A stretch of DNA of 64,000 bases from Desulforamulus ferrireducens (GCF_002005145.1 NZ_CP019698.1:620001-684000), one strand, 5' to 3'; counted from the first letter of the stretch, positions 33,483 to 41,809 are shown. The notes: generated by a model from the letters alone, not told the origin. Made by a program: numbers and translations.

Positions 33483-34343
33483 ATGAGTATTCGCTTTGGA
33501 TCCGCTGGGGCTCCGGAAGCCTTTTACCAGCAGGGGCATAAAAGCTCCCTGGAGATGCCCGCCTGGCTGGCAAACATGGGTTTAAATGCCTACGAGTATC
33601 AATGCAGTCGTGGAGTAAAAATAAAAGAAGCAATGGCCAGAGAATTAGGGGAGCGAGCTCGGCTACACGATATTGCCCTATCTATTCACGCACCTTACTA
33701 TATAAATTTGAGTACTGAGGAAGAGGAGAAAAAGCAAAAAACTAAGGGTTATATTCTGGACTCCCTGCGGGCGGCCCGTTGGATGGGAGCTACCACTGTG
33801 GTGTTTCATCCCGGTGGTGGTCCGGGTAAGGATCGTCGCAGCACCATGGACAGGGCCAAGGCCTTGTTTGCGGAGATTCTGCAAGAGGTGGCCGCAGAAG
33901 GATTGGATGATATTTTACTTGCCCCGGAAACTATGGGTAAAATCAATCAGATGGGTTCCTTGGAGGAAGTGTTAGAGTTATGTGAGCTGGCGCCCCAGGT
34001 GGTTCCTTGCGTGGATTTTGGTCACTTAAATGCGGTAACTCAGGGTAGCCTAACAACTAAGGAAAGCTACGCAGAGATTTTGGATAAGATAGCCTCGGCA
34101 TTGGGACAGGACGCCTTAACCCATTTGCATATCCACTTTAGCCCTATCGAATTTACCAAGGCGGGGGAAAAGAAGCACTGGACACTAAAGGAGGCTCATC
34201 TCTATGGTCCCCCCTTTGAACCTCTGGCTGAGCTTCTTTGGGAAAGAAAATTGGAACCGGTAATTATCTGTGAATCCGCTGGCACCCAGGCCGAAGATGC
34301 CCTGGTTTTTAAACAAATGTATGAAGCTGTCAGAGGAAGGTAG
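33483..34343 (+). CDS. nfo: Endonuclease IV (AP endonuclease, family 2)
   Basis: A 286-residue TIM-barrel metalloenzyme that cuts DNA 5' of abasic sites in base-excision repair. Candidate zinc ligands line up with the family: His69 (IHAPYYINL), His109 (VFHPGG), Glu149 (APET), Asp178 and His181 (VDFGHLNA), His218 (IHFS), His232 and Glu264 (ICES). AAAGGAGATTTTAG precedes the ATG. It is divergent from the OppA-like gene. Confidence 0.92.
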   Translation: MSIRFGSAGAPEAFYQQGHKSSLEMPAWLANMGLNAYEYQCSRGVKIKEAMARELGERARLHDIALSIHAPYYINLSTEEEEKKQKTKGYILDSLRAARWMGATTVVFHPGGGPGKDRRSTMDRAKALFAEILQEVAAEGLDDILLAPETMGKINQMGSLEEVLELCELAPQVVPCVDFGHLNAVTQGSLTTKESYAEILDKIASALGQDALTHLHIHFSPIEFTKAGEKKHWTLKEAHLYGPPFEPLAELLWERKLEPVIICESAGTQAEDALVFKQMYEAVRGR

Positions 34344-34357
34344 AGGGGTACTTTATA

Positions 34358-34396
34358 GGATGTCGCAAAATTAAGGTAATGCGACACTTCTCTTTT
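34358..34396 (+). terminator. Terminator after nfo
   Basis: TGTCGCA (34361-34367) pairs with TGCGACA (34380-34386), followed by CTTCTCTTTTT. Confidence 0.75.
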
Positions 34397-34720
34397 TAGG
34401 CCGTCAGCCCTCGGCCTTCGGCTTTTTGGCCTTAGGCCATAGGCCGTAAGCTTTAGGCTTTTGGCCTTTAGCCTTTGGCCTTTTTGAGAACCTCACCGAT
34501 GGAGGGAGTTGGGTATAAACCCTTGCCAAACTCCCTCTGTCGCTTTGCACCAACCCCCATAGCGTGGAGGCTCAAATAATTCTCCAGGGGAATGTGCCAC
34601 GAGTACCATGTTTAATCCAACAAAGCCAATGGCTAACGGCCAAAGGCCAATGGCCAATTTTTGCCGAAGGCTGATGGCCGATGGCTGATGACCGACGGCC
34701 AGTTGCACACTATCACCTAA
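34396..34720. repeat. Degenerate GGCC-rich intergenic repeat block
   Basis: About 330 bases with many imperfect words such as TTTGGCCT, TTAGGCCATAGGCC, GGCCAAAGGCCAATGGCC and GATGGCCGATGGC. Words in the left part are complementary to words in the right part, so the block could fold back on itself. No coding frame is credible here. Confidence 0.6.
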
Positions 34721-34745
34721 TTGTGCAACAGCCCCGGAAGAAATA

Positions 34746-34784
34746 TAAAATTAAAGACGCCACGTGGACGTCTTTAATTTTGGA
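34746..34784 (-). terminator. Terminator after the stress-protein gene
   Basis: AAATTAAAGACG pairs perfectly with CGTCTTTAATTT; usable in both directions. Confidence 0.75.
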
Positions 34785-34786
34785 GA

Positions 34787-35263
34787 TTAGTGGATTTCCA
34801 CATTTTCCCCGCCGGCCTGGCGAAGTATCTGGGAAGCCTGGTCGGCTTTGCTGTCATCGGCTTTTACCGATACCAACATTTTGCCTTGCTTAATCCGGTC
34901 TTCAAATTCCCGCCCTTTTTCGGCAGGGATACCGTAGTCGACCAATCCACCGGCTATACCACCTGTGGCAGCTCCTGATAGCAGCGCAGCAATGGGGCCT
35001 GCAGCAACCAGAGGACCAAGGCCAGGAATGGCTAAGGCACCGACACCCACAGCCAAGCCAGCCATACCACCTATGGCAGCACCGCTGGTGGCACCATCGG
35101 CAACAGAGTCCCCACCGGTAAAGTTGCTGGTTCTGGAGCTAGCTTTTTGATTTTGGTCCTTGGCTACCAAGGAGATATCCTTATCAAAACCCTGGTTACG
35201 CAACTCGGTAATGGCTCTCTCGGCTCTTTCTTGGGAGGAGAAAAATCCGGTAATTGTTTTCAT
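34787..35263 (-). CDS. General stress protein with YflT-like domain and Gly-rich segment
   Basis: A 158-residue protein. Residues 1-40 match the start of YflT/heat-induced stress proteins (ITGFFSSQERAERAITELRNQGF). The centre is a long Gly/Ala-rich hydrophobic stretch (about 55-110) that may insert into the membrane as a glycine zipper. The C-terminus returns to a ferredoxin-like strand (GKMLVSVKADDSKADQASQIL). GGAGGCGGTTGC precedes the ATG. Confidence 0.75.
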   Translation of the reverse strand: MKTITGFFSSQERAERAITELRNQGFDKDISLVAKDQNQKASSRTSNFTGGDSVADGATSGAAIGGMAGLAVGVGALAIPGLGPLVAAGPIAALLSGAATGGIAGGLVDYGIPAEKGREFEDRIKQGKMLVSVKADDSKADQASQILRQAGGENVEIH

Positions 35264-35380
35264 GCAACCGCCTCCTTTTGGTTGATTGGTCGTACAACAT
35301 TAGATTTCCCAGGTTGAGTATTTTCAGCCCATGATAAAACTACATTGGTTTCATAAATTTCTTTTGGTTGGCAAAAAACA

Positions 35381-35409
35381 GTTTATTTTCCAGCGGACTT
35401 TGGTATAAT
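35381..35409 (+). promoter_or_regulatory. Candidate promoter of the polyamine operon
   Basis: TATAAT at 35404-35409 is a perfect -10; the -35 at the right distance (GTTTAT) is weak. Confidence 0.4.
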
Positions 35410-35469
35410 ATGTTTTGTGTTTAGGGAGAATGGATAAAAAAGTGCTCAAAAAAGAAAGGAGAACTGAGC

Positions 35470-35931
35470 ATGCTACCTACTCCCAAGAAATATTTCGTAA
35501 CCGCCGCCTCCTCTGAAGGGAGAAGCGAATTAACAGCATTTGACAACGCATTATTAAAAGCACGCATTGGTAATGTAAACCTGATAAGAGTTTCCAGTAT
35601 TCTCCCTCCAGGCTGTCAGCACGATCCGGAGCTTAAATTACCGGAGGGATCTTTGGTGCCCACAGCCTATGGCTATATTATCAGTGACAAACCCGGAGAA
35701 ATAATCTCTGCCTGTGTAGGTGTAGGGGTTAACGCCAGTGATACCTTTGGGGTAATTATGGAGTTTTCGGGTAAATGCAGCAAACAAGTGGCTGAGGAAA
35801 ATATTCGCAACATGGTACAAGAGGCCTTTGAGGCGCGTGGTATGGAATTAAAAGAGGTGAAAATTGCCTCTGTGGAGCATAGGGTAGAAAAGATCGGCTG
35901 TGCTCTGGCCGCAGTTCCCCTTTGGTATTAA
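35470..35931 (+). CDS. pdaD: Pyruvoyl-dependent arginine decarboxylase
   Basis: A 153-residue proenzyme of the PvlArgDC family, which makes agmatine from arginine. The self-cleavage site is RVSSILPPG: cleavage between Ser42 and Ser43 creates the pyruvoyl cofactor on the larger chain. Other family features are [11 protein letters not shown] and [23 protein letters not shown] precedes the ATG. It is the first gene of a tight operon with speE (20 bases) and speB (15 bases). Confidence 0.93.
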   Translation: MLPTPKKYFVTAASSEGRSELTAFDNALLKARIGNVNLIRVSSILPPGCQHDPELKLPEGSLVPTAYGYIISDKPGEIISACVGVGVNASDTFGVIMEFSGKCSKQVAEENIRNMVQEAFEARGMELKEVKIASVEHRVEKIGCALAAVPLWY

Positions 35932-35951
35932 AGAAAAGGAGGTTGCTGTAT

Positions 35952-36785
35952 ATGGAATTATGGTATACAGAGAGAGGTATTGTACCTGGGCTGGGATTAA
36001 GCGTGCAAGTTACTAAGGTATTGCATGAGGAACAAACTGAATTCCAGCATCTAGCCATTGTGGATACCAAAATCTTTGGTCGTATGCTTTGGTTGGACAA
36101 CATTATTATGACTAGCATTAAAGATGAATTTGTTTACCATGAAATGATTAGCCATGTGGCATTAAATACACACCCCAATCCCAAGAAGGTCCTGGTTATT
36201 GGTGGTGGTGATGGTGGCGTGATTCGGGAAGTTATTAAACACCCCAGCGTTGAAAAGGCTATTCTGGTGGAAATTGACCGTCGGGTGGTGGAAACCAGCA
36301 AGCAATACCTGCCCGAAATCGCCTGCGGTTTAGACGATCCAAGGGTGGAAGTGCTCTTTGAGGATGGCATTAAATATGCACAAGAACACAAAAACGAATT
36401 TGACATTATTATCACCGATTCAACCGACCCCATTGGTCCTGCGGTAGGTTTATTTGAAGGTAGCTTCTATAAGAGTTGTTATGAAGCTCTGAAGGAAGAT
36501 GGTATCTTTGTGGCGCAAACCGAATCACCCTACCATGACGCAGAGTTGATACCTAAGATACAGAAAAATATCCGTTCCCTGTATCCTATTACTAAGGTCT
36601 ATCTGGCTCATATTCCCACCTATCCTGGTGGCTGCTGGACCTTTACCATGGGTTCTAAAAAGTATGACCCGGAAGCAGTGGACTTAAGTAACAAACCTAC
36701 CTTCGACACTCGTTACTATAACCACGAAATACACAAGGCTGCCTTTGTGTTGCCCAATTTCGTGCGGGAATTAATTAATAAGTAA
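35952..36785 (+). CDS. speE: Spermidine synthase
   Basis: A 277-residue aminopropyltransferase that makes spermidine from putrescine and decarboxylated S-adenosylmethionine. Motifs: [14 protein letters not shown] (nucleoside binding), [22 protein letters not shown] with the catalytic Asp, and [13 protein letters not shown] at 35952 with AAAGGAGGTTGC; the upstream 10 codons overlap the previous gene and are not needed. Decarboxylated SAM requires a speD gene, which is not in the window. Confidence 0.95.
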   Translation: MELWYTERGIVPGLGLSVQVTKVLHEEQTEFQHLAIVDTKIFGRMLWLDNIIMTSIKDEFVYHEMISHVALNTHPNPKKVLVIGGGDGGVIREVIKHPSVEKAILVEIDRRVVETSKQYLPEIACGLDDPRVEVLFEDGIKYAQEHKNEFDIIITDSTDPIGPAVGLFEGSFYKSCYEALKEDGIFVAQTESPYHDAELIPKIQKNIRSLYPITKVYLAHIPTYPGGCWTFTMGSKKYDPEAVDLSNKPTFDTRYYNHEIHKAAFVLPNFVRELINK

Positions 36786-36800
36786 AGCGGAGGTTCAGGC

Positions 36801-37682
36801 ATGTTCCACCTGCTGGATCAATATGCTGGTTTTATCGGCAGTTCCCCGGATTACCAAAGCTCTCGTTTGGTATTGGTGGGAGCACCCATGGATTTTACCG
36901 TCAGTTTTCGAGCTGGTACCCGCCAGGGACCACAAAGCATTAGACAGGTATCTGTTGGCCTGGAAGAATACAGCGTTATGCTGGATCGTGACTTGGCCGA
37001 TTATACCTATTACGATGCTGGGGATATAGTTCTTCCCTTTGGCCATGTAGCTGAAAGTCTGGCGAGAATTGGTATGGTGGTAGAACAAATTCTAAGGGAC
37101 GATAAATTCCCATTGGTCTTGGGCGGTGAGCATCTTATTAGTTTGCCCGTGATCCAGCAGGTGGCAGCCAAATACCCCGGGTTAAAACTGCTGCACTTTG
37201 ATGCCCATGCAGATTTAAGGGAGGATTACATGGGACAAACCCTGTCCCATGCCTCCGTTATTAGGCGGGCAGTGGACTTGGTGGGTGGCCGCAATGTTTA
37301 CCAATTTGGTATTCGCTCCGGCGCTAGGGAAGAATTTGCCTTTGCCAAACAAAATACCAACCTGTTTGTGGGCAAGGTATTGGAACCACTCAAAAAAGTA
37401 TTGCCGGAATTGGCCGGGCATCCGGTACATATTACCCTGGATATAGATGTGGTGGACCCGGCCTACGCACCTGGTACCGGCACTGCCGAACCGGGAGGTT
37501 GTTCAGCGGCAGAGATTTTGGAAGCTATTTATTTAATGAAGGATCTTAATGTTGTAGGCTTTGACCTGGTGGAAATCAGCCCCGTTTATGATCATTCCGA
37601 AAGAACAGCGATTTTAGGTTCTAAACTGGTGCGGGAGGCAATTTTGGCCTTTGGACCCAAGGACTGTAAAGAACAAGGCTAA
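36801..37682 (+). CDS. speB: Agmatinase
   Basis: A 293-residue ureohydrolase that hydrolyses agmatine to putrescine and urea. Mn-binding motifs are complete: GGEHLIS, FDAHADLREDY and DIDVVDPAYAPGTGTAEPGG. GCGGAGGTTCAGGC precedes the ATG. With the two genes upstream it completes a route from arginine to spermidine. Confidence 0.95.
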   Translation: MFHLLDQYAGFIGSSPDYQSSRLVLVGAPMDFTVSFRAGTRQGPQSIRQVSVGLEEYSVMLDRDLADYTYYDAGDIVLPFGHVAESLARIGMVVEQILRDDKFPLVLGGEHLISLPVIQQVAAKYPGLKLLHFDAHADLREDYMGQTLSHASVIRRAVDLVGGRNVYQFGIRSGAREEFAFAKQNTNLFVGKVLEPLKKVLPELAGHPVHITLDIDVVDPAYAPGTGTAEPGGCSAAEILEAIYLMKDLNVVGFDLVEISPVYDHSERTAILGSKLVREAILAFGPKDCKEQG

Positions 37683-37711
37683 ATTTTCCTGATTAAGGCT
37701 TAAAATTTTAT

Positions 37712-37740
37712 TTGACTTATGATGTTACTTTTTGTATACT
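37712..37740 (+). promoter_or_regulatory. Promoter of tRNA cluster 1
   Basis: TTGACT (37712-37717), 17-base spacer, TATACT (37735-37740); tRNA-Asp begins 34 bases later. Confidence 0.8.
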
Positions 37741-37773
37741 TATCAATGTCGGCGGCGAGAGTTGCTGATAAAT

Positions 37774-37850
37774 GGAGCTGTGGTGTAGAGGCCTAACATG
37801 CCTGCCTGTCACGCAGGAGATCGCGGGTTCGACTCCCGTCAGCTCCGCCA
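37774..37850 (+). tRNA. tRNA-Asp (GTC)
   Basis: Full cloverleaf with 7-bp acceptor GGAGCTG/CAGCTCC, anticodon loop CTGTCAC and encoded CCA. Confidence 0.95.
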
Positions 37851-37853
37851 AGC

Positions 37854-37929
<76 letters not shown>

Positions 37930-37938
37930 TATTATTAA

Positions 37939-38013
37939 GCGGAAGTGGCTCAGTGGTAGAGCATCGCCTTGCCAAGGCGAGGGTCGCGGGTTCGAATCCC
38001 GTCTTCCGCTCCA
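37939..38013 (+). tRNA. tRNA-Gly (GCC), copy 1
   Basis: Acceptor GCGGAAG pairs with CTTCCGC; anticodon loop TTGCCAA; T-arm GCGGGTTCGAATCCCGT; CCA encoded. It is followed directly by an array of repeats derived from its own 3' part. Confidence 0.95.
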
Positions 38014-39008
38014 TTTTTATATTTAGCACTTTTACGGGGTATAGTTATAAAGGCGAGTGTCGGAGGGTTCGAAGCCCCTCCCCGTCTTCCGCTCCATTTT
38101 TATATTTAGCACTTTTACGGGGTATAGTTATAAAGGCGAGTGTCGGAGGGTTCGAAGCCCCTCCCCGTCTTCCGCTCCATTTTTATATTTAGCACTTTTA
38201 CGGGGTATAGTTATAAAGGCGAGGGCCGGAGGGTTCGAAGCCCCTCCCCGTCTTCCGCTCCATTTTTATATATGGCACTATTGTGGGTATGGTTATAAAG
38301 GCGAGGGCCGGAGGGTTCGAAGCCCCTCCCCGTCTTCCGCTCCATTTTTATATATGGCACTATTGTGGGTATGGTTATAAAGGCGAGTGTCGGAGGGTTC
38401 GAAGCCCCTCCCCATCTTCCGCTCCGTTTTTATATTTGGCACTATTACGGGGTATAGTTATAAAGGCGAGGGCCGGAGGGTTCGAAGCCCCTCCCCATCT
38501 TCCGCTCCATTTTTATATTTAGCACTTTTACGGGGTATAGTTATAAAGGCGAGGGCCGGAGGGTTCGAAGCCCCTCCCCGTCTTCCGCTCCATTTTTATA
38601 TTTAGCACTTTTACGGGGTATAGTTATAAAGGCGAGGGCCGGAGGGTTCGAAGCCCCTCCCCATCTTCCGCTCCATTTTTATATTTAGCACTTTTACGGG
38701 GTATAGTTATAAAGGCGAGGGCCGGAGGGTTCGAAGCCCCTCCCCGTCTTCCGCTCCATTTTTATATTTAGCACTTTTACGGGGTATAGTTATAAAGGCG
38801 AGGGCCGGAGGGTTCGAAGCCCCTCCCCATCTTCCGCTCCATTTTTATATTTAGCACTTTTACGGGGTATAGTTATAAAGGCGAGGGCCGGAGGGTTCGA
38901 AGTCCCCTCCCCATCTTCCGCTCCGTTTTTATATTTGGCACTATTGTGGGTATGGTTATAAAGGCGAGGGCCGGAGGGTTCGAAATCCCCTCCCCATCTA
39001 CCGCTTCA
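38014..39008 (+). repeat. Tandem array of 12 tRNA-Gly 3'-end-derived units (82-84 bp)
   Basis: Twelve head-to-tail units (ends near 38096, 38179, 38262, 38344, 38426, 38509, 38592, 38675, 38758, 38841, 38925, 39008). Each unit has an AT-rich leader (TTTTTATATTTAGCACTTTT or variant TATGGCACTATTGTGGG), then GTATAGTTATAAAGGCGAGG, a T-arm-like hairpin GGAGGG-TTCGAAG-CCCCTCC and the acceptor 3' strand CTTCCGCTCCA. The 5' half of a tRNA is absent. Units differ by a few substitutions; the hairpin arms and the TTCGAA loop are kept in all. Confidence 0.95.
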
Positions 39009-39014
39009 TTATCC

Positions 39015-39089
39015 GGCGGCATGGCCAAGTGGTAAGGCAGAGGACTGCAAATCCTTTATTCCCCAGTTCGAATCTGGGTGCCGCCTCCA
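39015..39089 (+). tRNA. tRNA-Cys (GCA)
   Basis: Acceptor GGCGGCA pairs with TGCCGCC; anticodon loop CTGCAAA; encoded CCA (TCCA end). It begins 6 bases after the repeat array. Confidence 0.95.
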
Positions 39090-39092
39090 ATA

Positions 39093-39126
39093 AAAAACCT
39101 GAACGAGCAAATCGTTCAGGTTTTAG
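39093..39126 (+). terminator. Terminator of tRNA cluster 1
   Basis: AAAACCTGAACGA pairs perfectly with TCGTTCAGGTTTT. Confidence 0.85.
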
Positions 39127-39210
39127 TATTTATAACCCCTCTTTGAGGGACCGGGTGGCGAGAAGGGGTGTTACTTACTATATGCAAAATTCGATAAGGG
39201 GTCATATTTT

Positions 39211-39876
39211 CTAGGCGGCATCTTGATGAAAAGCTAAAGCTTTTCGATTGCAGGTTACGGTGCAACTACCGCATTTAATACAGTCGGAGTCAGTTAAAAC
39301 ACCATCTTCTTTACCTGCGTGGGGAGTTAGACCCATGGGGCAGGCTTTTGTACATAAATTACAACTGGTGCATTTAGTGCTAATATACAGCGGTTTTTTG
39401 CCCTTGCCAAGCAAACTGGCTAAGGTACCCATGGGACAAATATGGCACCAGCTTCTGGGGTGCACCAGCAGGGCTAAAACAATGCCCACCATGGTGGTAA
39501 TGGTCAGTAGGCGCACGAAGGCCATACCCATACCGTTTAAATCTCCCCAGGATAAATAAAGTTGCGTGCCAAGCACCACAAAAATAAGAACTAGCATAAA
39601 ATATCGGAGCTTAGAGGAACGTAACCAGGTAGGCACTGTCTTTCCTAGGCCGGGTTTTTGGAAAAAGAGATCAAAAAATGCACCCCGAGGACACATCCAA
39701 TCGCACCAGGATCTACCGCTAAAGAAGGATAGACCAACTGCACCTAACATACAAAGCAAAAGCAAAAAGCCTGCCGGGGGATAAACCCAGCCGGTGACAA
39801 TGACAGCGGGTAGTGCTACCCAGGTAAGTGCTTGTTTACGGTAGCGATTAAAAATTAATGTGTTTTTCATTTTCAT
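39211..39876 (-). CDS. NapH/MauN-like membrane 4Fe-4S protein
   Basis: A 221-residue protein with about four membrane helices, two cytoplasm-facing CxxxCP motifs (WCDWMCPRG and WCHICPMG) and two C-terminal [4Fe-4S] motifs (CTSCNLCTKACPMG and CIKCGSCTVTCNRK). This is the layout of NapH/NosR-type electron-transfer proteins, which move electrons between the quinone pool or ferredoxin and extracytoplasmic enzymes. No partner oxidoreductase gene is adjacent. ATG start with GAAGGGAAGATG upstream. Confidence 0.88.
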   Translation of the reverse strand: MKMKNTLIFNRYRKQALTWVALPAVIVTGWVYPPAGFLLLLCMLGAVGLSFFSGRSWCDWMCPRGAFFDLFFQKPGLGKTVPTWLRSSKLRYFMLVLIFVVLGTQLYLSWGDLNGMGMAFVRLLTITTMVGIVLALLVHPRSWCHICPMGTLASLLGKGKKPLYISTKCTSCNLCTKACPMGLTPHAGKEDGVLTDSDCIKCGSCTVTCNRKALAFHQDAA

Positions 39877-40020
39877 CTTCCCTTCTGATTAAACCTGATG
39901 ACGTTACCTAGTATAATTTATAAATATTTCGCTGTCAATTAAATTTAGAATAAGAGTATCTGTATTTTTCATGACAAAATTATTAAATTCGAGAAGGGAA
40001 AATTACCCTTGTATGTCGAA

Positions 40021-40034
40021 GTGATAAATATCAC
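40021..40034. promoter_or_regulatory. CRP/FNR-family-like operator
   Basis: GTGAT-AAAT-ATCAC has perfect 5-bp inverted arms, between the divergent NapH-like and dUTPase genes. Either could be the target; a redox-controlled NapH-like gene is the natural guess. Confidence 0.4.
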
Positions 40035-40058
40035 AAATTCACTTTAGGGGTGTTGAGG

Positions 40059-40628
40059 GTGTTAGAGACCTGTAAGCGGTGTAGGTATGGGGTAGAGATA
40101 ATCCGCGGGGATTATAAATGTGAAAAGCAAGAAATAAAAATACAAAGAGATGAGGCACTGTATCCCTTTCGTCGGTGCTCTCATTTTGTTTTTAAAAATT
40201 GTTTAATTAAGATAAAACGGCTGCATAGTAATGCCGAAATACCCCGCCGTGCCACTCCGGAAAGCGCAGGATTTGACCTGCATAGTATTGATAATATCAC
40301 CATCAACCCGGGCGAACATAAGCCAGTCCGGACTGGTTTGGCCTTTGAAATTCCTCCGGGATATGCGATGTTTATTTACCCCCGCAGCGGTTTGGCCAAA
40401 AATCATGGACTTACCCTGAGTAATGCGGTGGGGGTTGTTGATTCAGATTACCGAGGTGAGGTTGTGGTACTGCTGCACAATGCAGGGGAACACCAGGTAT
40501 CCTTTCAAATCGGAGATCGTGTTGCCCAAGCGATTATTCATAGATTACCGGATATTGAGCTGGTGGAATGCGAGGAATTAACCGAAACCGAAAGAGGCAG
40601 AGGCGGTTTTGGTAGTACGGGATTATAA
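40059..40628 (+). CDS. dut: dUTP diphosphatase with cysteine-rich N-terminal extension
   Basis: The last ~140 residues are a trimeric dUTPase with all five motifs: SAGFDLHS, PRSGLA, GVVDSDYRG, GDRVAQ and RGRGGFGSTG. It cleaves dUTP to dUMP and keeps uracil out of DNA. The first ~48 residues are an extra domain with CKRC, CEK and CSH cysteines, likely one zinc site, in the same frame without a stop and without a good internal start. The start is one of several GTG/TTG codons; GTG at 40059 with AGGGG upstream is chosen. Confidence 0.88.
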   Translation: MLETCKRCRYGVEIIRGDYKCEKQEIKIQRDEALYPFRRCSHFVFKNCLIKIKRLHSNAEIPRRATPESAGFDLHSIDNITINPGEHKPVRTGLAFEIPPGYAMFIYPRSGLAKNHGLTLSNAVGVVDSDYRGEVVVLLHNAGEHQVSFQIGDRVAQAIIHRLPDIELVECEELTETERGRGGFGSTGL

Positions 40629-40650
40629 TTAACAATTTTCTTGAAAGTAC

Positions 40651-40679
40651 TTGAAAAATAGAAAAAGTTATGCTATATT
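40651..40679 (+). promoter_or_regulatory. Promoter of tRNA cluster 2
   Basis: TTGAAA, 17 bases, TATATT, 15 bases before tRNA-Phe. Confidence 0.65.
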
Positions 40680-40693
40680 TTATAAATGTCAGT

Positions 40694-40769
<76 letters not shown>

Positions 40770-40777
40770 TATTATCT

Positions 40778-40852
40778 GCGGAAGTGGCTCAGTGGTAGAG
40801 CATCGCCTTGCCAAGGCGAGGGTCGCGGGTTCGAATCCCGTCTTCCGCTCCA
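40778..40852 (+). tRNA. tRNA-Gly (GCC), copy 2
   Basis: Same sequence as copy 1; followed by two 3'-end-derived units. Confidence 0.95.
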
Positions 40853-41016
40853 TTTCCTAACTATAGTAGTATTGCCAAGGCTTGGTTATAAAGGCGAGGG
40901 TCGAAGGGTTCGAAGCCCCTCCCCGTCTTCCGCTTCTTGTTTTTAGATATTTTTTGAGGTTTGGTCATTAAGGCGAGGGCCAGAGGGTTCAAAGCCCCTC
41001 CTCATCTTCCGCTCCA
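40853..41016 (+). repeat. Two diverged tRNA-Gly 3'-end-derived units
   Basis: Unit a (40853-40936) contains TATTGCCAAGGCTTGG, a remnant of the anticodon arm, then AAGGCGAGGGTCG and the T-arm/acceptor block ending CTTCCGCTTC. Unit b (40937-41016) is more diverged (GGGTTCAAAGCCCC) and ends CTTCCGCTCCA. Same plan as the 12-unit array. Confidence 0.88.
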
Positions 41017-41019
41017 TAT

Positions 41020-41094
41020 GGCGGCATAGCCAAGTGGTAAGGCAGAGGACTGCAAATCCTTTATTCCCCAGTTCGAATCTGGGTGCCGCCTCCA
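41020..41094 (+). tRNA. tRNA-Cys (GCA), copy 2
   Basis: As at 39015 with one D-arm change (CATAGCC for CATGGCC). Confidence 0.95.
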
Positions 41095-41110
41095 ATAGTG
41101 ATATTTTATT

Positions 41111-41138
41111 AACCACCCAGCAGGGTGGTTTTGTTTTT
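41111..41138 (+). terminator. Terminator of tRNA cluster 2
   Basis: AACCACCC-AGCA-GGGTGGTT followed by TTGTTTTT. Confidence 0.85.
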
Positions 41139-41157
41139 ATTGGCTTGCTGAAAAAGC

Positions 41158-41184
41158 TGAAAACTCGGTGGGTTTTCACCGAGT
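41158..41184 (-). terminator. Terminator after the 207-aa gene
   Basis: Minus strand: CTCGGTG pairs with CACCGAG around AAAACC, followed by TTTTCAGCTTTTT. Confidence 0.7.
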
Positions 41185-41185
41185 C

Positions 41186-41809
41186 CTAACGTTTTTTCTT
41201 CTTGGACGTTTTTGTTTTTTGGGTGACAATTCTTGGTGGGTTAAATACCTCGCTGGAAAAGGTGGGTGCAGCCGCCAGCAAAGAATCATTGATTTCTTCT
41301 ATAACCTTGTTTACTATTTTCTCCTGTTCAGAGATTTCTACCATATCAATAGTGGACTGGATAGGAGGCAGGTAAATCTTTTTCTGAGATGCAGTTTGTA
41401 CCGGGAGGATATTTGGCTTTGGTTCGGGATTCTCTGACTCTTGGGGTGAGGTATCTGTACCCTTATTACCAGAATAATTAGCTAAGGTAAGGGAAGCGAT
41501 CTGACTATTTAATAGAGAAGCCTGGGCTAGAGTGTCTTCCAGGGCCAGCACCTCATCGGGAGTCCCGTCCACACCGAGGGCCTTAATGGCATCTTCTTTC
41601 ATTAGGTTAACCCACTCAGTTACCACATCCAGACCTTCTTGCAGTTCTTTAAAAATACCTTGGATTTGTTGACCAAGGGCTTTTTCAATTTCCTCTTGCC
41701 GAATGGAAAGGTTTAAAACCTCATTGCGTTCATATTTAGTCAAAGAGGACAAGGGCTTGTCCAGGGAGTTGATCCTGGAAATAATATCGCGATATTCCTT
41801 AAATAACAT
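41186..41809 (-). CDS. Hypothetical helical protein, ~207 aa
   Basis: Unrecognised. N-terminal helical region (residues 1-110) resembling flagellar or secretion chaperone-like helical bundles in style only, then a Pro/Ser/Glu-rich linker and a very basic C-terminus (TSKKKKR). The ATG at 41809 is preferred over 41872 because GGGGG lies about 10 bases upstream. No neighbours give a clue. Confidence 0.6.
   Translation of the reverse strand: MLFKEYRDIISRINSLDKPLSSLTKYERNEVLNLSIRQEEIEKALGQQIQGIFKELQEGLDVVTEWVNLMKEDAIKALGVDGTPDEVLALEDTLAQASLLNSQIASLTLANYSGNKGTDTSPQESENPEPKPNILPVQTASQKKIYLPPIQSTIDMVEISEQEKIVNKVIEEINDSLLAAAPTFSSEVFNPPRIVTQKTKTSKKKKR

Noticed and set aside
38014-39008. CRISPR array
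   Set aside because: The repeats are contiguous 83-bp units without variable spacers, and no cas gene is present.
40943-41179. Minus-strand 78-aa frame
   Set aside because: Overlaps tRNA-Cys and the tRNA-derived units; composition is that of a tRNA complement.
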